A DNA stretch of 26,050 bases from G963692885 sp964657395 (GTDB lineage: Bacteria > Acidobacteriota > Terriglobia > Terriglobales > Acidobacteriaceae), in NCBI GenBank assembly GCA_964657395.1, contig CAZZUX010000050.1:1-26050 (forward strand), in the 5' to 3' direction. The notes below the pieces were generated by a model. That model was not told where the DNA came from. It saw only the letters and a program-made list of their open reading frames with translations, and made no database searches. Positions 1 through 7,625 of the stretch are shown here, piece after piece. The stretch's first letter is position 1, and every line of letters starts with the position of its first letter. The position numbers and the translations under genes are program-made.

Positions 1-600
1 CAGGTATTTCGCAAGCGCAGCTATATCTTCTGGCCTAACACGCAGGGGCGGCACGCATAACTCGAACTGGCTTAATCGGTGGTAGAGATCCTTACGAAAT
101 CTGCCGGCCCGAACCTCTGCCTTCAAATCGCGGTTCGTTGCCGCTACTACACGCACATCAGATGCGATTTTTCTGTGTCCGCCTAGTCTGTAGTAAGGCG
201 AGCGATCGAGAACGCGGAGTAACTTCACCTGCACCTTGAGATCCAGTTCACCTATCTCATCCAGAAAGATCGTTCCCGAGTTTGCTAGTTCGAAAAGGCC
301 CGGCTTTGCTGTCTCTGCGCCACTAAACGCACCCTTCTCGTATCCAAAAAGCTCGCTCTCAACCAGGTGTTCCGGCAATGCCGCACAATTGATGTCGACG
401 AACGGCTTTCCGCTTCGAAGGGACTGATCGTGGATGAGGTGAGCGATGGTCTCCTTGCCCGTTCCCGTCTCTCCCAGGATCAGCACAGCCCCACTATGCC
501 GGGCCACACGCTCCGCCGTGTGCATAAAATCTCTCATCACTGCACTCTCTACGATGAAAGGAGCGGCGCTCTGTGGCGCATGGAACGAGTCGAAGGTCAT
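1..600 (-). CDS. Sigma-54-dependent transcriptional activator, AAA+ domain (3' end missing)
   Basis: The protein begins MTFDSFHAPQ at 600 and runs off the left edge after 200 codons. What remains is the start of the AAA+ domain of bacterial enhancer-binding proteins, which use ATP to open sigma-54 promoter complexes. Visible motifs are Walker A GETGTGKE (residues 43-50), the sigma-54 contact loop GAFSGA (90-95, usually GAFTGA), Walker B FLDE (about 112-115), and further on RLGGHRKIASDVRVVAATN and RFRKDLYHRL, both typical of the family. Only about 40 residues precede Walker A and the frame is closed by a stop a short way upstream, so there is no receiver, GAF or PAS domain in front. It resembles PspF-type proteins controlled by a partner or by level. 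AAGGA sits just before the ATG. The C-terminal DNA-binding HTH, if present, lies outside the window. Confidence 0.93.
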   Translation of the reverse strand, partial: MTFDSFHAPQSAAPFIVESAVMRDFMHTAERVARHSGAVLILGETGTGKETIAHLIHDQSLRSGKPFVDINCAALPEHLVESELFGYEKGAFSGAETAKPGLFELANSGTIFLDEIGELDLKVQVKLLRVLDRSPYYRLGGHRKIASDVRVVAATNRDLKAEVRAGRFRKDLYHRLSQFELCVPPLRVRPEDIAALAKYL

Positions 601-835
601 TGCATCCTTGCCGGGTCGCTTCGGACGATGTCGCCTGAGCTCCGAAATCGATGTTTGCAGAGGTATGTTCCCTTATTCAAGACCATATCTCCGGTCGTCC
701 TCTGCCTTACTAAGTTATGGAAAGTTGACGCGGAAGATATAACTCACAACGACCATGCCTATCCCACAAACGTATTGCAGGAAGAGCAAAGGCAGCATTC
801 TCGCCCTAAATGGACGGGACTAGGATCATGCCCAT
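601..835. promoter_or_regulatory. Divergent intergenic region between sigma-54 activator and c-di-GMP gene
   Basis: These 235 bases separate two divergently transcribed genes and must hold both promoters or their leaders. I looked for a sigma-54 -24/-12 element (GG/GC spacing) and for a clear -35/-10 pair and found neither. TTGACG at 725-730 is a fair -35 candidate for the plus strand, but no good -10 follows at normal spacing. No palindrome long enough to call an operator was seen. Confidence 0.4.
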
Positions 836-3376
836 ATGCCGATAAGAGCACGAATCTATATCGCCATAACCATATGTGCAAGCATCGGGGTTTTTGTCGC
901 TGCTCTTTCACGTGGGCAGCACAGCACCGATCCGGTCAAGTTCGCGTGCTACCTGCTCATTGCTGTGCTTGCCTCTACGATGAAGGTGCGCCTGCCCGGC
1001 ATCGAAGGCACCATGTCCGTGCATTTTCTTTTTGTGTTGCTCGGCATCATGGAGCTGTCACTTCTCGAGACACTGATCATCGGTTGCGCTGCAGCACTTG
1101 TACAGACGCTATGGAAGCCGAAACGTTCACCCGAATTCATCAAGGTTGCCTTCAACCTCGCCATGACTGCGAACGGCATAGGTCTAACCTACCTTGCCTA
1201 CACTGGTGCAGGAGATTACCTCCGGCATAGCCTTCCGATGCTTCTGGTCGTAGGAGCCTGTGTTTATTTCCTGGGCAACACCATTCCTGTAGCTGTCGTG
1301 ATCGCACTCAGCGAGCAGCGATCACTTCACAAGATCTGGGCTGAGACCTTTTTCTGGTCATTCCCATACTATCTAGCGGGAGCCGCCGTTGTGGGACTTA
1401 TTCACATGGCAAACCGGTTTGTCGGCTGGCAGAGCGCCTTACTCATTTTGCCTGTCATGTATTGGCTCTATCGGTCCTATCACCTGTACCTGGGGCGTCT
1501 TGAGGAAGAGAAACGCCGGGTAGAAGTGGAGAAGGTCCAGGTAGAAGCCGAGAAGCGCCATGTGGAGCAGGTGTCGGAACTCCATATGAGGACCATCGAA
1601 GCACTCGCCCTCGCGATCGATGCCAAGGACCATACGACTCATCGCCATCTTCATCGGGTTCGCACCTATGCGCTTGCAATTGCCCGGGAGATGAATCTCA
1701 GCGAAGAAGAAACAGATGCTCTTCGGGCCGCCGCCTTGCTCCATGACATAGGGAAACTTGCGGTGCCGGATCACATCATCAGTAAGCCGGGCCGACTCAC
1801 GCCCGAAGAATATGAAAAAATGAAGATCCATCCCGTCGTGGGTGCGGAAATTCTTGAGAAAGTAGCCTTTCCATATCCGGTCGCGCAGATCGTACGTTCT
1901 CACCACGAAAAGTGGGACGGCTCGGGCTACCCGGATGGACTGAAGGGGGCAGAAATACCTATCTGCGCGCGCATTCTTTCCGCTGTCGATTGCCTAGATG
2001 CGATGGCGTCGGACCGTCAATACCGGAATGCTCTTCCGTTAGCCGCGTCGATGGAAAAAGTAGCGTCCCAGGCAGGAATCTCCTTCGATCCAGCAGTGGT
2101 GAAGATCCTGCAAAGTCGTTACGTCGAACTCGAGAAACTGGCGCTTAGCAGCCTTGCTTCTGCGGAGGCACCAAAGGTCCGCATCGGCTACAAGGTGGAA
2201 CGAGGCGAGGAACCAGCGACGGGCTTCGAGCAAAGCTCCCAACAGCGTCCACGCAGCGAAACTGATTTCCTGTCTTCCATCGCTTCCGCTCGCCAGGAAG
2301 CGCACACGCTCTTCGAACTAAGTCAGGATCTCGGAAATTCACTCAGCCTGGACGAGACATTATCCCTTGTCTCAGTAAGATTGCGTCGGCTCGTGCCTTA
2401 TGACTCCTTCGTCACGTTCGTGTGCAAGGACAATATACTTATTCCCGAGTTTGTCAGCGGCGATAACTTCCGCCTCTTGTCATCGCTTGAAATCCCCGTG
2501 GGCGAAGGACTCTGCGGCTGGGTTGCCAGGAACGCAAAGCCTATCATTAATGGTAATCCTGCTGTCGAGTCAGGCTATGCGACGAGCTCACCAAGAGTGG
2601 CAGAACTGCGTTCAGCACTGGTTGTTCCTCTTGAATCCGTGAGTGGCCTTGTAGGAGTGCTGGCCCTCTATCGCACGCAGGCAGACGCCTTTACCAGCGA
2701 TCACCTTCGAGTTCTGCAGGTAATTACCTCCAAGGTAGCGCTGTCCATCGAGAATGCTCTTAAATACCGCCAGGCAGAAACATCCGCAACCAGTGATTAC
2801 CTTACGGGGCTGCCGAATGCTCGCGCGCTCTTCATGCACCTCGATAGCGAGGTTGCCCGATGTTCCCGCGAGAATTCAACTGTCGTGGTCATGGTCTGCG
2901 ACCTGAATGGCTTTAAGCAGATCAATGATCAATATGGGCACCTTGAAGGCGACAAAACACTCCGTGTCTTCGCAGGTCTTCTACGCGAGGTATGTCGAGA
3001 ATACGACTACGTAGCGCGTATGGGCGGCGATGAATTTGTGATTGTCTCCCCCAACATGACTCCCAATGCCATAGAGAAGAAGATGAAGCTCGTAAGTTCT
3101 CTTGCGCAGCAAGCGGGACGACAAGTTTGTGGTAGAGATCTCTTGTCATCCAGCGTCGGTACCGCCAACTATCCCAAGGATGGAGTAGATGCAGAGCGTC
3201 TTCTGGCTGCTGCTGACCGCAATATGTATGCAGACAAGCAGAACCACCACCAGGCTGCTCAGCCATCTCTGGATGCTTACAATCCTATCGAATCGCCCGA
3301 CTCGGTAGTCATTCCGTCGATGCTGACCAAGGCCGCGCATACCCGCCCATCAGCACAGACGCCGGTACGTTCATGA
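836..3376 (+). CDS. Membrane-bound HD-GYP / GAF / GGDEF protein (bifunctional c-di-GMP enzyme)
   Basis: The 846-residue protein has an integral-membrane sensor region (residues 1 to about 215, six or more hydrophobic spans), a charged coiled coil rich in E/K/R (about 222-245), an HD-GYP phosphodiesterase domain (about 250-430), a GAF domain (about 495-640) and a GGDEF diguanylate cyclase domain (about 655-815). The HD-GYP core is intact: LLHDIGK with HD at 303-304, and HHEKWDGSGYPDGLKG with GYP at 364-366. The cyclase has an intact GGDEF (730-734), preceded five residues earlier by RxxD (REYD), the product-inhibition site. Both halves therefore look catalytically competent, so the protein could make and degrade c-di-GMP. 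Start chosen at ATG 836 with GGAT upstream; an ATG at 828 is out of frame. It stands alone between a divergent regulator and the ABC operon. Confidence 0.93.
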   Translation: MPIRARIYIAITICASIGVFVAALSRGQHSTDPVKFACYLLIAVLASTMKVRLPGIEGTMSVHFLFVLLGIMELSLLETLIIGCAAALVQTLWKPKRSPEFIKVAFNLAMTANGIGLTYLAYTGAGDYLRHSLPMLLVVGACVYFLGNTIPVAVVIALSEQRSLHKIWAETFFWSFPYYLAGAAVVGLIHMANRFVGWQSALLILPVMYWLYRSYHLYLGRLEEEKRRVEVEKVQVEAEKRHVEQVSELHMRTIEALALAIDAKDHTTHRHLHRVRTYALAIAREMNLSEEETDALRAAALLHDIGKLAVPDHIISKPGRLTPEEYEKMKIHPVVGAEILEKVAFPYPVAQIVRSHHEKWDGSGYPDGLKGAEIPICARILSAVDCLDAMASDRQYRNALPLAASMEKVASQAGISFDPAVVKILQSRYVELEKLALSSLASAEAPKVRIGYKVERGEEPATGFEQSSQQRPRSETDFLSSIASARQEAHTLFELSQDLGNSLSLDETLSLVSVRLRRLVPYDSFVTFVCKDNILIPEFVSGDNFRLLSSLEIPVGEGLCGWVARNAKPIINGNPAVESGYATSSPRVAELRSALVVPLESVSGLVGVLALYRTQADAFTSDHLRVLQVITSKVALSIENALKYRQAETSATSDYLTGLPNARALFMHLDSEVARCSRENSTVVVMVCDLNGFKQINDQYGHLEGDKTLRVFAGLLREVCREYDYVARMGGDEFVIVSPNMTPNAIEKKMKLVSSLAQQAGRQVCGRDLLSSSVGTANYPKDGVDAERLLAAADRNMYADKQNHHQAAQPSLDAYNPIESPDSVVIPSMLTKAAHTRPSAQTPVRS

Positions 3377-3400
3377 AACCTGTGATTATTGGCACGGGTT
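3377..3400 (+). terminator. Hairpin just after the c-di-GMP gene (weak terminator or attenuator)
   Basis: AACCTGTG (3377-3384) pairs with CACGGGTT (3393-3400) over eight bases with one G:T, around an 8-base loop, immediately after the stop codon. The following tract is GTGCTCCTTT rather than a clean T run, so termination would be weak. The stem covers the alternative TTG start at 3399 of the next gene. Confidence 0.4.
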
Positions 3401-3431
3401 GTGCTCCTTTAACGATGGTGGATGTTTGCGC

Positions 3432-4298
3432 ATGCACAAGTTAGGGAAGAGCGTCCTCCGCATCGTGCTCATCATGTTCATCAGCGGGCTTCTTGGCGCC
3501 ACATTGGTCCGCTTCTCACCAGGTTTTGGTATCGATGAACAGGAACTCGATAATCGTCTGAATCACGCGAGCGTGCAGGCTTTGAGAAGCTCTTCCTTGC
3601 CGGAACAGAATCTGCCTTCCTATTACTTTGGCTATGTAGGACGCATAGCTCATGGGGATTGGGGCTACTCAAAGTCTTTACAGCACCCTGTTCTCACGCT
3701 GATAGCGCAGCGATTCCCTGACACCCTTGAAACTGTCGGAATTGGGCTGGCTTTCAGCTGGGTCATAGGCATGTGCATGGCGCTCCTGCCGTTCCTTATT
3801 CCTATTAGAACTCAGTCTCTCGATTTGCTGTTCATGCTCGTCGCTGGATCGCTGCTGTGTCTGCCGGCTGCTATGCTCACGTTTCTGTTCGTCATCGTGC
3901 GCGAACCAGTCCGCCTTGTCGTCGGATTGATCGTTCTGCCCAAGGTATATCGTTATGCCTCCGGCATCCTTCGACAAAGCGCGACAAGCCCTCATGTGAT
4001 TACAGCCTGGGCGAAGGGTTCCAGCAGACTTCGTGTTCTGTTCTGCCACATTGTTCCTGTTGCCGCGCCGCAGTTGCTGGCACTGGGAAGCATTTCCATC
4101 ACTGTAGCTTTTGCTGCCGCGCTGCCGGTCGAAGTTATTGGTGACTTGCCTGGTATCGGTCAACTGGCCTGGAAGGCAGCGCTCGCCAGGGATCTCGAGC
4201 TGCTTGTAAGTCTCACATTGGTCGTGACCTTCATCACTCTGCTCGCCAATACCGCCTCTGACGCCTTCGCGGATGGTATCCGTATGGAGCCTGCATGA
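3432..4298 (+). CDS. Peptide-type ABC transporter permease (DppB/OppB family)
   Basis: A membrane protein of 288 residues with about six hydrophobic spans. It has the layout of the DppB-type permeases of peptide, oligopeptide and nickel importers: a first TM near the N-terminus, a periplasmic loop (about residues 30-90), then a block of TMs with the cytoplasmic coupling segment around GSSRLRVLFCHIVPVAAPQL, followed by the family's DLPGIGQLAWKAALARD. It would form the inner-membrane channel with the next gene. I prefer ATG 3432 (MHKLGKSV) with GGTGGA upstream; the frame can be extended to a TTG at 3399, but that start lies inside a hairpin. First gene of a four-gene operon whose junctions are all ATGA overlaps. 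The substrate cannot be read from the sequence. Confidence 0.9.
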   Translation: MHKLGKSVLRIVLIMFISGLLGATLVRFSPGFGIDEQELDNRLNHASVQALRSSSLPEQNLPSYYFGYVGRIAHGDWGYSKSLQHPVLTLIAQRFPDTLETVGIGLAFSWVIGMCMALLPFLIPIRTQSLDLLFMLVAGSLLCLPAAMLTFLFVIVREPVRLVVGLIVLPKVYRYASGILRQSATSPHVITAWAKGSSRLRVLFCHIVPVAAPQLLALGSISITVAFAAALPVEVIGDLPGIGQLAWKAALARDLELLVSLTLVVTFITLLANTASDAFADGIRMEPA

Positions 4299-5101
4299 AG
4301 GCAACACGCGTCGCAGCTATCACTTTTCTTGTGATCGTGTCGGCCTTTTGTGCGGCTGCCGACTGGATCGCGCCATCTTCCTATGCACATCAATCGCGCG
4401 ACTTCCCCGGTTCAGCGCCAAGCGTCCAGCATCCTCTCGGCACCGACGACCTGGGCCGCGACAGCTTCGCGCGAGTCCTCTATGGCACACGGGTCTCCCT
4501 GCTACTCGCGCCAGCTGCTGCTCTTCTTTCGACCACCATCGCAGCCCTTACTGGAGGAATCGCAGGTCTAACAGGAAGATCGACCAAGAAGATCTTGATG
4601 TCAGTTACAGATTTGTTCCTGTCTCTTCCGTGGCTTTTTCTACTCATCACCATCCGTGCGCTTCTGCCATTAAATACGTCCGGCGAGCTGTCGTCAGCTA
4701 TCACGTTTTTGCTTTTAGGCACACTCGGTTGGGCAGCAGCCGCCCGAGTTGTCTGCAGTGATGCTGACAGCCTGCGTAGTTCTGATTGGACTCTGCTTGC
4801 CCGCGCATCCGGCCATCATGGCTTCCGATTATTCTGGATCCACATGCTGCCCAACCTTAAAGCTGTGTTGTCTGCGCAGCTCTGGATTTCTATTCCGGTC
4901 TTTATCCTTGCAGAGGCCAATCTGGGCATGCTCGGTCTGGGCGTCTCCGAGCCTCTGCCATCATGGGGCGGTCTGCTCGGCGAACTATCCAGCTTCTCCA
5001 ACTCATCGCCGCATCTCTGGAAGTTCGCGCCGCTGATTCTCTTATTCCTCGTCGTCTCATCCATTCACCTGGCGATGCCGTCACAGGAGGCGAGAAGATG
5101 A
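4295..5101 (+). CDS. Peptide-type ABC transporter permease (DppC/OppC family)
   Basis: The 268-residue second permease subunit. The start overlaps the previous stop by four bases (ATGA). After the first TM comes the hallmark HPLGTDDLGRDSFARVLYGTRVSL of DppC-type proteins (about residues 45-68), then four or five more TMs, the coupling region GHHGFRLFWIHMLPNL and the typical C-terminal AEANLGMLGLGVSEPLPSWGGLL. It is slightly shorter than most DppC proteins (about 280-300) and ends soon after its last TM. It should form a heterodimeric channel with the upstream permease. Confidence 0.92.
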   Translation: MKATRVAAITFLVIVSAFCAAADWIAPSSYAHQSRDFPGSAPSVQHPLGTDDLGRDSFARVLYGTRVSLLLAPAAALLSTTIAALTGGIAGLTGRSTKKILMSVTDLFLSLPWLFLLITIRALLPLNTSGELSSAITFLLLGTLGWAAAARVVCSDADSLRSSDWTLLARASGHHGFRLFWIHMLPNLKAVLSAQLWISIPVFILAEANLGMLGLGVSEPLPSWGGLLGELSSFSNSSPHLWKFAPLILLFLVVSSIHLAMPSQEARR

Positions 5102-6723
5102 AAAAAACACTGGCGGCCATCCTTCTTTCTTTTGCATTGGGCGTGGTAAATACGTCTGCTCAATCGTCGAATGAACTTAGGTTTTGCCTGCATTCGGATC
5201 CGAAGACTTTCAACCCGAACCTTGTTGCAGACGATGCATCCGAAACCATTCGGTATCTGACTGGAGGGGTTCTCGTCCGCCTGAATCGTTCAACGCAACA
5301 GCTCGAACCAGGCTTAGCCACTTCTTGGAAGGTAAGTGCTGACGGTACAAGCATCTCCTTTCGGCTGCGCACCCATCTGCAGTTTTCCGACGGCACAGCC
5401 TTTACTGCTGACGATGTTGCCTTCACGATGAATCAGCTCATGGATCCGTCGGTCCACTCACCAACTGCCGACGCTTTTCGCTCCGGCGACGGTAGAGTCA
5501 TCTCTCACGTTGAAGGTGTCGATCGTGTCTCGATCAAATTTCCCGCACCTGTCGTAGGTCTGGACAAGTTGTTCGATAGTGTGGCGATCATGTCTGCGCA
5601 CTCCTCGCTAAAGGAAGGTGCAGTCCTTGGTCCCTACCAGATGAAAGTAAACAAGCCAGGTGTCTACCTTCTCCTCACGCGCAATCCTAATTACTGGAAG
5701 CATGATGCCGCCGGCCGCCCGCTTCCTTACATGGACAGCATCCGACTGGACATCCAGCAGAATCGCGACACAGAGATGTTAAGACTGCTTCGGGGAGAGA
5801 TCGATCTCATTAATTCTCTCGATGCTGCGTACTTCGACACGCTGAAGGCTCAAATGCCCGGCAGTGTTTACGATGCTGGTGTATCGCTTGATGCCGAACA
5901 GATGTGGTTCAACCAGGCTTCGGCGGCGCCGCTACCTTCATATAAGAAATCTTGGTTTCAGTCGACGGCCTTCCGCCGCGCGGTTTCTGACTCCATCCAT
6001 CGTGATGATCTTGCTCGCATTGTCTATCGTGGTCATGCGCGTCCGGCGATCGGTTGGATCTCTCCGGCAAATCGATTCTGGTTCAATGCCAATCTACGGT
6101 CCCGGCCTTTCAATCAGGATGAGGCGCTCGCCCTTCTGCGACAGGATGGCTTCTATCAGAAGAACGGCAAACTCTTCGACCGTGACGGCCACCTGGTAGA
6201 GTTCTCAATCATCACGAATGCCGGCAACAAGCCGCGAGAGCAGATGGCCACGATGATTCAGCAGGATCTCGCTGGAATCGGCATGCACATTTCTGTTGTG
6301 ACGCTCGACTTTCCTTCCCTGATCGAACGCATTACGCGATCCTTCGATTACGAAGCCTGCCTGCTGGGCTTGGCCAACAACGACCTGGATCCAAACACCC
6401 AGATGAATGTCTGGCTCAGCTCCTCTGACAATCATCAGTGGAATCCAAGCGAAAAGACCCCCGCAACTCCGTGGGAAGCAGAGATAGATAGACTCATGCG
6501 AGGCCAGGCTTCCACAATGGACGTAAAGAAAAGAAAGCAGCAGGTTGATCGCGTGCAGGAGATTGTCTGGCAGCAAGAGCCATTCATCTACCTGATCAAC
6601 AAGGATGCTATGTCAGCAGTTTCCCCAATGCTACATGCTGCGCATCCAGTCGTTCTGCACCCGCAAGCCTATTGGAATATTGAGGAGCTATCTTTGGGAA
6701 GGCAGATGGCAGGAATTCCATGA
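5098..6723 (+). CDS. Periplasmic peptide-type substrate-binding protein (SBP family 5)
   Basis: A 541-residue extracytoplasmic binding protein. The Sec signal peptide is MKKTLAAILLSFALGVVNTSA with cleavage near AQS; there is no lipobox cysteine, so it should be free in the periplasm, which fits a Gram-negative cell. Family-5 features follow in order: the opening LRFCLHSDPKTFNPNL, LEPGLATSWKVSADGTSISFRLR with SDGTAFTADDVAFT (about residues 75-115), then RNPNYWK, and a C-terminal lobe with TAFRRAVSDSIHRDDLARIVYRGHARP. These proteins bind peptides, nickel chelates or some sugars; the ligand is not predictable here. The start at 5098 has AGGAGG at 5085-5090 and overlaps the previous stop (ATGA). 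The frame is open upstream, but only through the previous gene. Confidence 0.94.
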   Translation: MKKTLAAILLSFALGVVNTSAQSSNELRFCLHSDPKTFNPNLVADDASETIRYLTGGVLVRLNRSTQQLEPGLATSWKVSADGTSISFRLRTHLQFSDGTAFTADDVAFTMNQLMDPSVHSPTADAFRSGDGRVISHVEGVDRVSIKFPAPVVGLDKLFDSVAIMSAHSSLKEGAVLGPYQMKVNKPGVYLLLTRNPNYWKHDAAGRPLPYMDSIRLDIQQNRDTEMLRLLRGEIDLINSLDAAYFDTLKAQMPGSVYDAGVSLDAEQMWFNQASAAPLPSYKKSWFQSTAFRRAVSDSIHRDDLARIVYRGHARPAIGWISPANRFWFNANLRSRPFNQDEALALLRQDGFYQKNGKLFDRDGHLVEFSIITNAGNKPREQMATMIQQDLAGIGMHISVVTLDFPSLIERITRSFDYEACLLGLANNDLDPNTQMNVWLSSSDNHQWNPSEKTPATPWEAEIDRLMRGQASTMDVKKRKQQVDRVQEIVWQQEPFIYLINKDAMSAVSPMLHAAHPVVLHPQAYWNIEELSLGRQMAGIP

Positions 6724-7625
6724 ACGAAACCTTGCTATCTATAAAATTGTCCGTAGATTACCCTCGCGCACCACAGATTCTCGATCGCTTAAATCTCGAG
6801 GTGCGCAAAGGAGAAATCCTGGGATTAGTTGGACAAAGCGGCTGTGGGAAAAGCACGCTGGCACTCTCTATTCTGAAGCTACTTCATCTCCGGAATGCAA
6901 CGGCCCGTGGATCGATCTACTTTCAGGACCAGGATCTTATGCTGAGTAGCGAGCGATCCATGCGGAAGCTGAGAGGCAGAGACATCGCACTCGTTCTGCA
7001 AAGTGCTGTTTCGGCGCTTAATCCTGCAGTGCGGATAGGAAAGCAGCTCGAAGAAGCGTGGAGTGTTCACGTGCGCTCGGATCGCGACTCCCGTCACGCG
7101 GCAATCGCGCAAGCTCTGGAGAGTGTATGCCTACCAAGTGACAAGGCGTTCTTGCGCCGGTACCCATCGGAGGTCAGCGTAGGACAGGCACAGAGGATTC
7201 TCATCGCCATGGCAATCCTGCATCGTCCTGCGCTGCTCATCGCTGACGAACCCACCAGTGCTCTTGACGCAATTACACAATCAGAAATACTCAAACTGTT
7301 TGCCAGCCTCAACCAGAAGCTGAATATCGCCATTCTTTTTATCTCGCATGATCTGCTCTCAGTCGCGTCCATCAGTCACCGTGTCGCGGTCATGGAACAG
7401 GGCACTATCATCGAGTGTCGAGACACTGCAGAGCTGTTCGAAAACCCACGTCATCCATACACTCGACGATTAATTGCAGCTCTGCCAATCGCTCCTGCGA
7501 TCACTCGCCCGGTCCACAAGGTGGCGCAATCTTTCCTGAACCCAATTAGTTCTCCTGAATACTTCGGAGATAATCCGATAAGCCAGCCCAAAGCTCCGGC
7601 CGATCTACAAGAAACTTACCCTTGA
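6720..7625 (+). CDS. Peptide-type ABC transporter ATPase (DppD/OppD family) with unusual signature motif
   Basis: The 301-residue ATP-binding subunit, starting in an ATGA overlap with the binding protein. Walker A is GQSGCGKST (about residues 38-46), the Q-loop region is LVLQSAVSALNPAVRIG, Walker B ALLIADEPTSALD and the H-loop FISHDL. The C-terminal HPYTRRLIAALP is the OppD/DppD-specific element. The ABC signature, normally (F/L)SGG, reads EVSVGQAQR: the serine and second glycine are kept but the first glycine is valine. The last 80 bases of the gene overlap the 3' end of the convergent gene. No second ATPase (DppF type) follows, so the importer would use a homodimer or borrow a subunit encoded elsewhere. 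Confidence 0.92.
   Translation: MNETLLSIKLSVDYPRAPQILDRLNLEVRKGEILGLVGQSGCGKSTLALSILKLLHLRNATARGSIYFQDQDLMLSSERSMRKLRGRDIALVLQSAVSALNPAVRIGKQLEEAWSVHVRSDRDSRHAAIAQALESVCLPSDKAFLRRYPSEVSVGQAQRILIAMAILHRPALLIADEPTSALDAITQSEILKLFASLNQKLNIAILFISHDLLSVASISHRVAVMEQGTIIECRDTAELFENPRHPYTRRLIAALPIAPAITRPVHKVAQSFLNPISSPEYFGDNPISQPKAPADLQETYP

Noticed and set aside
367..1230. A 287-codon plus-strand open frame across the sigma-54 activator, intergenic region and c-di-GMP gene.
   Set aside because: It overlaps two well-supported genes on different frames, has low-complexity Cys/His/Arg composition typical of an out-of-frame reading, and shows no domain.
3678..4307. A 209-codon minus-strand frame opposite the first permease gene.
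   Set aside because: Highly polar Gln/Glu/Arg-rich composition is the antisense image of a hydrophobic permease; no supporting initiation signal.
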